Origin: CBDBJR01 sp965206445
Lineage (GTDB): Bacteria > Pseudomonadota > Gammaproteobacteria > Arenicellales > Poriferihabitantaceae
Length of the DNA: 64,000 bases
NCBI GenBank assembly: GCA_965206445.1
Contig: CBDBJR010000001.1
Coordinates: 558,001-622,000, forward strand
Direction: 5' to 3'
A program made the translations under genes and the position numbers. Position 1 is the first letter of the stretch; each line of letters begins with the position of its first letter. Positions 48,501 through 60,500 of the stretch are shown piece after piece. A model generated the notes under the pieces. The model did no database searches, was not told the DNA's origin, and saw only the letters and a program-made list of their open reading frames with translations.

Positions 48501-51500
48501 GGCACCGTCACACTGCCGCCGGCCACCGGCGGCAACGGCGCGTCGGCCTATGCCCTTGCCCCGACCCTGCCGACCGGTCTGACCTTTACCGCCGCCGACC
48601 GCACCATCACCGGCACCCCGGCGGTGGGCACCGCGCAGGCCGCCACCACCTATACCTATACCGTGAGCGACGGCGACACGGATACCGCCTCCACCGACAC
48701 CGACGTGCTGATGTTCACGCTCCAGATTGTCGCCCCACCCACCTCCACGGTGAGCGGTGTGGCCTTCACCAGTACCGGCCCCTATATGCAGGGCGAGGCC
48801 ATCCAGGTCACGGTCACTTTCAGCGAGGACGTCACCGTCAGGGGCACCCCGCAGATTACGCTGAATGTCGGCGGAACCCTCCTCACGGTGGCCTACACCA
48901 GCGTCGGCAGCACCAGCACCGACCTGGTTTTCGCCTACACGGTGGACGACGGGGAGAACGATGCGAACGGCGTGAGCATTGGCGCCAATGCCCTCACCCT
49001 GCCCGGCGGCAGCACCATTCAAAACGCCGGCGGCAGCAATGCGGACCTCACGCATGATGCCGTGGCCGCAGACCCCGCCCATGCAGTGGACACGGTCGTG
49101 CCGGAGTTTCGCCGCGCATCCGTCAGCGGCAACAATCTGGTACTGACCTATAGTGAGACATTGGACAGTACCTCTACTCCGCCGGAAAGTGATGACTACA
49201 CAATAACGGTGACCGACTCGCCCAATCCGCCGATAGAGCTGCCGGTCACCAATGTTGAAATCAACGAAGCCAATGTGATGCTGACGCTAAGCAGGGCCAT
49301 CACCAACACCGAGACAGTCGCGGTGAGCTACACGCCCGGCCTCGAACCGTTGCGGGATGTTGCCGGCAACAATGCCGAATCATTCGACAGCGATGTTATG
49401 ACCCCACCGGAGTCTGCCGGCGTGACCATCTCCGAGGCGACACTCACCGTTGACCCGGAAGCCGGCACGGCCACCTACACCGTGGTACTCGACACCCAGC
49501 CGACGGCCGATGTGATGATTACGCCTGTGAGCGACGCCCCGGCAGCCACCGTCTCGGCGGTGCTGACCTTCACCACCGCCAACTGGGACGCGGCGCAGAC
49601 CGTCACCGTGACCGGCATGGGCGACGACATTGATAACCCCGGTGACGCCCGTACGGCGACCGTGAGCCACACCGCGGCGAGCACGGACACCAACTACGAG
49701 GCCAGCAGCACGGCCGGCAGCAACATCGCGAGTGTCACCGTCACCGTCACCGATGACGACACGGCGGGCGTGCGTATCAGCACGCCGACGTTGGGGATTG
49801 CCGAGGGTGGACGGGGCACCTACACCGTGCGCCTGGACTCGCAGCCGACAGGTGATGTGATAGTAACGGTGGGCGGGGCGAGCGGCGATGTCAGCGTCAC
49901 CAACTCCCCATTGACCTTTACGACCGGCAACTGGGACATGGAGCAGACAGTCACGGTCAATGCGGCCGAGGATGACGATGCCGTAGCGGATGCCGTCACC
50001 CTGACCCATGGGGTCACCGGCTACGGCACGGTCAGCAGTGGCGACGAGGTCGTGGTGACGGTCACCGAAAACGACACGGCGGGCGTGCGCATCAGCACGC
50101 CGACGTTGGGGATTGCCGAGGGTGGACGGGGCACCTACACCGTGCGCCTGGACTCGCAGCCGACAGGTGATGTGATAGTAACGGTGGGCGGGGCGAGCGG
50201 CGATGTCAGCGTCACCAACTCCCCATTGACCTTTACGACCGGCAACTGGGACATGGAGCAGACAGTCACGGTCAATGCGGCCGAGGATGACGATGCCGTA
50301 GCGGATGCCGTCACCCTGACCCATGGGGTCACCGGCTACGGCACGGTCAGCAGTGGCGACGAGGTCGTGGTGACGGTCACCGAAAACGACACGGCGGGCG
50401 TGCGCATCAGCACGCCGACGTTGGGGATTGCCGAGGGTGGACGGGGCACCTACACCGTGCGCCTGGACTCGCAGCCGGCGGGCAACGTGGAGATCACGGT
50501 GGGCGGGGCGAGCGGCGATGTCAGCGTCACCAACTCCCCATTGACCTTTACGACCGGCAACTGGAACCTGGAGCAGACAGTCACGGTCAATGCGGCCGAG
50601 GATGACGATGCCGTAGCGGATACCGTCACCCTGACCCATGGGGTCACCGGCTACGGCACGGTCAGCAGTGGCGCCGAGGTCGTGGTGACAGTCACCGAAA
50701 ACGACCTGGCGGGCGTGCGCATCAGCACGCCGACGTTGGGGATTGACGAGGGTGGACGGGGCACCTACACCGTGCGCCTGGACTCGCAGCCGACAGGTGA
50801 TGTGATAGTAACGGTGGGCGGGGCGAGCGGCGATGTCAGCGTCACCAACTCCCCATTGACCTTTACGACCGGCAACTGGGACATGGAGCAGACAGTCACG
50901 GTCAATGCGGCCGAGGATGACGATGCCGTAGCGGATACCGTCACCCTGACCCATGGGGTCACCGGCTACGGCACGGTCAGCAGTGGCGACGAGGTCGTGG
51001 TGACGGTCACCGAAAACGACCTGGCGGGCGTGCGCATCAGCACGCCGACGTTGGGGATTGACGAGGGTGGACGGGGCACCTACACCGTGCGCCTGGACTC
51101 GCAGCCGACAGGTGATGTGATAGTAACGGTGGGCGGGGCGAGCGGCGATGTCAGCGTCACCAACTCCCCATTGACCTTTACGACCGGCAACTGGGACATG
51201 GAGCAGACAGTCACGGTCAATGCGACCGAGGATGACGATGCCGTAGCGGATACCGTCACCCTGACCCATGGGGTCACCGGCTACGGCACGGTCAGCAGTG
51301 GCGCCGAGGTCGTGGTGACAGTCACCGAAAACGACCTGGCGGGCGTGCGCATCAGCACGTCGACGTTGGGGATTGACGAGGGTGGACGGGGCACCTACAC
51401 CGTGCGCTTGAACACGCAGCCGACAGGTGATGTGATAGTAACGGTGGGCGGGGCGAGCGGCGATGTCAGCGTCACCAACTCCCCATTGACCTTTACGACC

Positions 51501-54500
51501 GGCAACTGGGACATGGAGCAGACGGTCACGGTCAATGCGGCCGAGGATGACGATGCTGTAGCGGATACCGTCACCCTGACCCATGGGGTCACCGGCTACG
51601 GCACGGTCAGCAGTGGCGACGAGGTCGTGGTGACGGTCACCGAAAACGACCTGGCGGGCGTGCGCATCAGCACGTCGACGTTGGGGATTGACGAGGGTGG
51701 ACGGGGCACCTACACCGTGCGCCTGGACTCGCAGCCGACAGGTGATGTGATAGTAACGGTGGGCGGGGCAAGCGCCGATGTCAGCGTGACCGGCTCCCCA
51801 TTGACCTTTACGATCAGCAACTGGGACATGGAGCAGGCGGTCACAGTCAATGCGGCCGAAGATGACGATGCCGTAGCGGATGCCGTCACCCTGACCCATG
51901 GGGTCACCGGCTACGGCACGGTCAGCAGTGGCGCCGAGGTCGTGGTGACGGTCAACGAGAACGACCTGGCGGGCGTGCGCATCAGCACGTCGACGTTGGG
52001 GATTGACGAGGGTGGACGGGGCACCTACACCGTGCGCTTGAACACGCAGCCGACAGGTGATGTGATAGTAACGGTGGGCGGGGCGAGCGGCGATGTCAGC
52101 GTCACCAACTCCCCATTGACCTTTACGACCGGCAACTGGGACATGGAGCAGACAGTCACGGTCAATGCGGCCGAGGATGACGATGCCGTAGCGGATACCG
52201 TCACCCTGACCCATGGGGTCACCGGCTACGGCACGGTCAGCAGTGGCGACGAGGTCGTGGTGACAGTCACCGAAAACGACTTGGCGGGCGTGCGCATCAG
52301 CACGTCGACGTTGGGGATTGACGAGGGTGGACGGGGCACCTACACCGTGCGCCTGGACTCGCAGCCGACAGGTGATGTGATAGTAACGGTGGGCGGGGCG
52401 AGCGGCGATGTCAGCGTGACCGGCTCCCCATTGACCTTTACGATCAGCAACTGGGACATGGAGCAGGCGGTCACAGTCAATGCGGCCGAAGATGACGATG
52501 CCGTAGAGGATGCCATGGTCACCCTGACCCACGCGGTCACCGGCTACGGCACAGTCAGCAGTGGCGCCGAGGTTGTGGTGACAGTCACCGAAAACGACAC
52601 CACCGGCGTCACCGTGACGGAAACCGACAGCGAAACCACCGTGGCCGAACCGGACGGCACGGCCACCTACACCGTGGTACTCGACACCCAGCCGACCGCT
52701 GATGTGGTGATTACGCCTGTGAGCGCCGACACCACGGTGGCGATGGTATCGTCACCGCTGACCTTCACCACCGCCAACTGGGACGCGGCGCAGACCGTCA
52801 CCGTGACCGGCGTGGACGACGACATTGATAACCCCGGTGACGCCCGTACGGCGACCATGAGCCACACCGCGGCGAGCCTGGACACCAACTACGGGGCCAG
52901 CAGCACGGCCGGCAGCAACATCGCGAGTGTCACCGTCACCGTCACCGATGACGACACGGCGGGCGTGCGCATCAGCACGCCGACGTTGGGGATTGACGAG
53001 GGTGGACAGGGCACCTACACCGTGCGCTTGAACACGCAGCCGACAGGTGATGTGATAGTAACGGTGGGCGGGGCGAGCGGCGATGTCAGCGTCACCAACT
53101 CCCCATTGACCTTTACGACCGGCAACTGGGACATGGAGCAGACAGTCACGGTCAATGCGGCCGAGGATGACGATGCCGTAGCGGATACCGTCACCCTGAC
53201 CCATGGGGTCACCGGCTACGGCACGGTCAGCAGTGGCGACGAGGTCGTGGTGACGGTCACCGAAAACGACACGGCGGGCGTGCGCATCAGCACGCCGACG
53301 TTGGGGATTGACGAGGGTGGACGGGGCACCTACACCGTGCGCCTGGACACGCAGCCGACAGGTGATGTGATAGTAACGGTGGGCGGGGCGAGCGGCGATG
53401 TCAGCGTCACCAACTCCCCATTGACCTTTACGACCGGCAACTGGGACATGGAGCAGACAGTCACGGTCAATGCGGCCGAGGATGACGATGCCGTAGCGGA
53501 TGCCGTCACCCTGACCCATGGGGTCACCGGCTACGGCACGGTCAGCAGTGGCGCCGAGGTCGTGGTGACGGTCACCGAAAACGACCTGGCGGGCGTGCGC
53601 ATCAGCACGCCGACGTTGGGGATTGACGAGGGTGGACAGGGCACCTACACCGTGCGCCTGGACTCGCAGCCGACAGGTGATGTGATAGTAACGGTGGGCG
53701 GGGCGAGCGGCGATGTCAGCGTCACCAACTCCCCATTGACCTTTACGACCGGCAACTGGGACATGGAGCAGACAGTCACGGTCAATGCGGCCGAGGATGA
53801 CGATGCCGTAGCGGATACCGTCACCCTGACCCATGGGGTCACCGGCTACGGCACGGTCAGCAGTGGCGCCGAGGTTGTGGTGACGGTCACCGAAAACGAC
53901 ACCACCGGCGTCACCGTGACGGAAACCGACAGCGAAACCACCGTGGCCGAACCGGACGGCACGGACACCTACACCGTGGTACTCCGCACCCAGCCGACCG
54001 CCGATGTAATAATTACCCCGACGAGCGGCGACCCCATGGCAGCCACCGTCTCGGCGGCGCTGACCTTCACCACCGCCAACTGGAACACGTCGCAGGACGT
54101 CACCGTTACCGTGGTGGACGACGACATAGACAACCCGGACGCCCGCACCACGACCGTGACCCACACCATCACCGGCGGCGGCTATAACGGTGTGAACGTG
54201 GCGAATGTGGTGGTGACCGCCACCGATGACGACACGGCGGGCGTGCGTATCGGCCCGACGACATTGACGATTGCCGAAGGTGGCATGGACACCTACACCG
54301 TGCGCCTGGACTCGCAGCCGGCGGGCAATGTGGCGGTCACGGTGGGCGGGGAAAGCGGCGATGTCAGCGTGACCGGCTCCCCGGTGACCTTGACCTTCAC
54401 CATGGACAACTGGAACCTGGAGCAGACGGTCACGGTCAATGCGGCCGAGGATGCCGATGCCGTAGCGGATGCCATGGTCACCCTGACCCACGCGGTCACC

Positions 54501-57500
54501 GGCTACGGCACGGTCAGCAGTGGCGCCGCGGTCGTGGTGACGGTCACCGAGGACGACACCGCCATTCCGCCGGTGGAGATGGACGCCACCTTGAGCGGCC
54601 TGACCATTTCCGCCGGTGCCCTCGACCCGGTGTTTGACCCCGACGTCGCCGACTATACCGTCACCGTCCTCAACAGCGTCACCAGTGTGACCGTGATACC
54701 GACCGCCAATAATGCCGTCGCCACGATTACCGTCAACGGCGACACCGTCACCAGCGGCAGCGCCAGCAACCCCATTGACCTGACGGCAGGCACACCGCTG
54801 GCCATTCCCGTTATTGTCACCGCCGCCGACACCACCACCAGGATGACCTACACGGTGACCGCCACCCATGCGGATGTGGCGACCGTGAGCGGTGTGGCCT
54901 TCAGCAGTACCGGCCCCTATGCGCTGGACGAGCAAATCCAGGTCACGGTCACCTTCAGCGAGGATGTCACCGTCACGGGCACCCCGCAGATTGAGCTGAC
55001 GGTCGACTCAACCGCCAAACAGGCGGCCTACACCAGCGGCAGCGACAGCACCGAGCTGGTATTCGTCTACACGGTGGTCGACAGGGAGAACGATGCGAAC
55101 GGCGTGAGCATTAAGGCCAATGCCATCACCACGCCCGACGGCAGCACCATTCAAGACGCCGGCGGCAACGATGCGGACCTCACGCATGATGCCGTGGACG
55201 CAGACTCCGTCCATGCAGTGGACACGGTCGCGCCGGAGTTGAGCAGCGCATCCGTCAGCGGCAACAATTTGGTACTGACCTATGATGAGGCGTTAGACAG
55301 TACCTCTACTCCGTTGAGTGATGACTACATAATAGCGGTGACCGACTCGGCTCCGTCGCCGACGGAGCCGACGGAGGAGCCGACGGTCACCACTGTTGAA
55401 ATCAACGGAACCAATGTGATGCTGACGCTAAGCAGGGCCATCACCAACACCGAGACAGTCGAGGTGAGCTACTTGGCCGACGCCAACCCGTTGCGGGATG
55501 TTGCCGGCAACGATGCCGAGTTATTATTCGACAGCGAGGTTATGACCCTACCGGAGTCTGCCGGCGTCACCATCTCCGAGGCGACACTCACCGTTGACCC
55601 GGAAGCCGGCACGGCCACCTACACCGTGGTACTCGACACCCAGCCGACGGCCGATGTGATGATTACGCCCGTGAGCGACGCCCCGGTAGCCACCGTCTCG
55701 GCGGTGCTGACCTTCACCACCGCCAACTGGGACGCGGCGCAGACCGTCACCGTGACCGGCGTGGACGACGACATTGATAACCCCGGTGACGCCCGTACGG
55801 CGACCGTGAGCCACACCGCGGCGAGCACGGACACCAACTACGAGGCCAGCAGCACGGCCGGCAGCAATATCGCGAGTGTCACCGTCACCGTCACCGATGA
55901 CGACGACGCGCCGACCGGCATTACCTTGGCACTGAGCCCGAACAGCGTCGCTGAAGGTGTCGGCAACGCCTCGATCACCGTCACCGCCACCCTTACGGGT
56001 GGCACTACCCGGAGCGAGGAGACGGTTGTCAGCCTGAGCACGGCGAACGGCACGGCAACCGCGGGCGCGGACTACACGGCGCCGGCATCGGTAAACCTGA
56101 CCATCCCGGCCACCAGCGCCAGCGCTCAGATGACGCTGACCATTCCCGTCATAGATGACGTGATTGACGAGGCGGATGAGGCCTTGAGTGTAATGGGCAC
56201 GACCACGGTGGGCAGCCTCACCGTCACCGGGGCGCCCCTGACCATCACCGACAATGACAACGCGCCGACCGTCATTACCCTGGCACTGAGCCCGAACAGC
56301 GTCGCTGAAGATGTCGGCGACGCCTCGATCACCGTCACCGCCACCCTTGAGGGCACCACCACCCGGAGCGAGGAGACGGTTGTCAGCCTGAGCACGGCGA
56401 ACGGCACGGCGACCGCAGGCGCGGACTACACGACGGTAACATCGGTAAACCTGACCATCCCGGCCGCCAGCGCCAGCGCTCAGATGACGCTGACCATTCC
56501 GATTATGGATGACGGGATTGACGAGGGAACGAGTGAGACCTTGAGTGTAATGGGCATGACCACAGTCGGCCTCACCGTCACCCCTGCCGACCTGACCATC
56601 ACCGACAATGACAACGCGCCGACCGGCATTGCCCTGACGCTGAACCCGTCCAGCGTCGCTGAAGATGTCGGCGACGCCGCGATCACCGTCACCGCTACCC
56701 TTATGGGCACTACCCGGAGCGAGGAGACGGTTGTCAGCCTGAGCACGGCGAACGGCACGGCAACCGCGGGCGCGGACTACACGGCGGTGGCATCGGTAAA
56801 CCTGACCATCCCGGCCGCCAGCGCCAGCGCTCAGATGACGCTGACCATTCCTGTTATGGATGACGTGATTGACGAGGGAGCGAGTGAGACCTTGAGTGTA
56901 ATGGGCATGACCACAGTCGGCCTCACCGTCACCCCTGCCGACCTGACCATCACCGACGATGACAACGCGCCGACCGTCATTACCCTGGCGCTGAACCCGT
57001 CCAGCGTCGCTGAAGATGTCGGCAACGCCTCGATTACCGTCACCGCTACCCTTGATGGCACCACCACCCGGAGCGAGGAGACGGTTGTCAGCCTGAGCAC
57101 GGCGGACGGCACGGCGACCGCGGGCGCGGACTACACGGCGGTAACATCGGTAAACCTGACCATCCCGGCCACCAGCGCCAGCGCTGAGATGACGCTGACC
57201 ATTCCCGTCATGGAAGACGTGATTGACGAAGGAACGGGTGAGACCTTGAGTGTAATGGGCACGACCACGGTGGGCACCCTCACCATCACCGAGGCGCCCC
57301 TGACCATCACCGACAATGACAACGCGCCGACCGTCATTACCCTGGCACTGAGCCCGAACAGCGTCGCTGAAGATGTCGGCAACGCCGCGATCACCGTCAC
57401 CGCTACCCTTGAGGGCACCACCACCCGGAGCGAGGATACGGTTGTCAGCCTGAGCACGGCGGACGTCACGGCGACCGCGGGCGCGGACTACACGGCGGTG

Positions 57501-60500
57501 GCATCGGTAAACCTGACCATCCCGGTCGCCAGCGACCACGCTGAGATGACGCTGACCATTCCCGTCACGAATGACGTGATTACCGAGGCGGATGAGACCT
57601 TGCGCGTCATGGGCACGACCACGGTGGGCCTCACCGTCACCGATGCGCTCCTGACCATCACCGACGACGAGTCGACCGGCGGCATTACCCTGGCACTGAA
57701 CCCGTCCAGCGTCGCTGAAGATGTCGGCGACGCCGCGGTCACCGTCACCGCCACCCTTACGGGTGGCGCCCGGAGCGAGGATACGGTTGTCAGCCTGGGC
57801 ACGGCGGACGGCACGGCGACCGCGGGCGTGGACTACACAGCGGTGGCATCGGTAAACCTGACCATTCCGGCCACCAACGCCAGCGCTGATATGACGCTGA
57901 CCATTCCCGTCATGGATGACGTGATTGACGAGGGAGCGAGTGAGACCTTAAGTGTAATGGGCACGACCACAGTAGTCGGCCTCATCGTCACCCCTGCCCA
58001 CCTGACCATCACCGACGATGACGATGCCCACGTCGTCGTCTCCGAGGCGTCCCTCACGGTGCCGGAAGATGGCGGCATGGCCACCTACACAGTGGTGCTC
58101 GGAAGCCGGCCGACCGCCGATGTGACGATTACCCCGACGAGCGACGACCGCATGGCAGCCAGGGCCTCGGCGGCGCTGACCTTCACCACGTCTAACTGGG
58201 ACGCGGCGCAAACCGTCACCGTGACCGGCGTGAACGACGACATTGATAACATCGGTGACGCCCGTACGGCGACCGTGAGCCATACCGTGGCGAGCACGGA
58301 CACCAACTATAACGGGGGAAGCATAACCATCAACAGTGTCACCGTGACCGTCACCGATGACGACCTCGCGCCGGACGGCATTACCCTGACGTTGAGCCCG
58401 AACAGCGTTCGTGAAGATGTCGGCGACGCCGCGATCACCGTTACCGCCACCCTTACCGGCGGCGGCACTCGAACCGAGGAGACGGTTGTCAGCCTGAGCA
58501 CGGCGGACGTCACGGCGACCGCGGGCGCGGACTACACGGCGGTGGCATCGGTAAACCTGACCATCCCGGCCGCCAGCGCCAGCGCTGAGATGACGCTGAC
58601 CATTCCCGTCATGGATGACGTGATTAACGAGGCGGATGAGACCTTGAGTGTAATGGGCACGACCACGGTGGGCACCCTCACCATCACCGGGGCGCCCCTG
58701 ACCATCACCGACAATGACAACGCGCCGACCGTCATTACCCTGGCGCTGAGCCCGAACAGCGTCGCTGAAGATGTCGGCAACGCCGCGATCACCGTCACCG
58801 CCACCTTTACGGGTGGCACCACCCGGAGCGAGGATACGGTTGTCAGCCTGGGCACGGCAGACGGTACGGCGACCGCGGGCGCGGACTACACGACGGTGGC
58901 ATCGGTAAACCTGACCATCCCGGCCGCCAGCGCCAGCGCTGAGATGACGCTGACCATTCCTGTTATGGATGACGTGATTAACGAGGCGGATGAGACCTTG
59001 AGTGTAATGGGCACGACCACGGTGGTCGGCCTCGACGTCACTCCGCAAACCCTGACCATCACCGACAATGACGACGCGCCGACCGACATTACCCTGGCAC
59101 TGAGCCCGAACAGCGTCGCTGAAGATGTCGGCAACGCCTCGGTCACCGTCACCGCTACCCTTGTAGGCACTACCCGGAGCGAGGATACGGTTGTCAGCCT
59201 GAGCACGGCGGACGGCACGGCAACCGCGGACGCGGACTACACGGCGCCGGCACTGGTAAACCTGACCATCCCGGCCGCCAGCGCCAGCGCTGAGATGACG
59301 CTGACCATTCCCGTCATGGATGACGTGATTAACGAGGCGGATGAGACCTTGCGCGTCACGGGCACGACCACGGTGGGCACCCTCACCGTCACCGGGGCGC
59401 CCCTGACCATCACCGACAATGACAACGCGCCGACCGGCATTGCCCTGACGCTGAACCCGTCCAGCGTCGCTGAAGATGTCGGCAACGCCTCGATCACCGT
59501 TACCGCCACCCTTACCGGCGGCGGCACTCGAACCGAGGAGACGGTTGTCAGCCTGAGCACGGCGGACGGCACGGCGAGCGCGGGCGTGGACTACACGACG
59601 GTAACATCGGTAAACCTGACCATCCCGGCCGCCAGCGCCAGCGCTGAGATGACGCTGACCATTCCTGTTATGGATGACGTGATTGACGAGGCGGATGAGA
59701 CCTTGCGCGTCACGGGCACGACCACGGTGGGCACCCTCACCGTCACCGGGGCGCCCCTGACCATCACCGACAATGACAACGCGCCGACCGTCATTACCCT
59801 GGCACTGAGCCCGAACAGCGTCGCTGAAGATGTCGGCAACGCCGCGATCACCGTCACCGCCACCTTTGAGGGCACCACCACCCGGAGCGAGGATACGGTT
59901 GTCAGCCTGGGCACGGCAGACGGCACGGCGACCGCGGGCGCGGACTACACGACGGTAACATCGGTAAACCTGACCATCCCGGCCGCCAGCGCCAGCGCTG
60001 AGATGACGCTGACCATTCCTGTTATGGATGACGTGATTGACGAGGGAGCGAGTGAGACCTTGAGTGTAATGGGCACGACCACAGTCGGCCTCACCGTCAA
60101 CCCTGCCGACCTGACCATCACCGACGATGACAACGCGCCGACCGTCATTACCCTGGCACTGAGCCCGAACAGCGTCGCTGAAGATGTCGGCGACGCCTCG
60201 ATCACCGTCACCGCCACCCTTGAGGGCACCACCACCCGGAGCGAGGAGACGGTTGTCAGTCTGAGCACGGCGGACGGCACAGCGATCGCGGGCGCGGACT
60301 ACACGACGGTAACATCGGTAAACCTGACCATCCCGGCCGCCAGCGCCAGCGCTCAGATGACGCTGACCATTCCTGTTATGGATGACGTGATTGACGAGGG
60401 AGCGAGTGAGACCTTGAGTGTAATGGGCATGACCACAGTCGGCCTCACCGTCACCCCTGCCGACCTGACCATCACCGACAATGACAACGCGCCGACCGAG

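Noticed and set aside
45636..48737. Transposon or insertion sequence arrays as the source of the repeats
   Set aside because: No transposase, terminal inverted repeats or target duplications. Repeats are in-frame protein domains.
49764..52601. CRISPR-like array because of many regularly spaced direct repeats
   Set aside because: The repeats are 315 nt, contiguous, protein-coding and lack short repeats with unique spacers.
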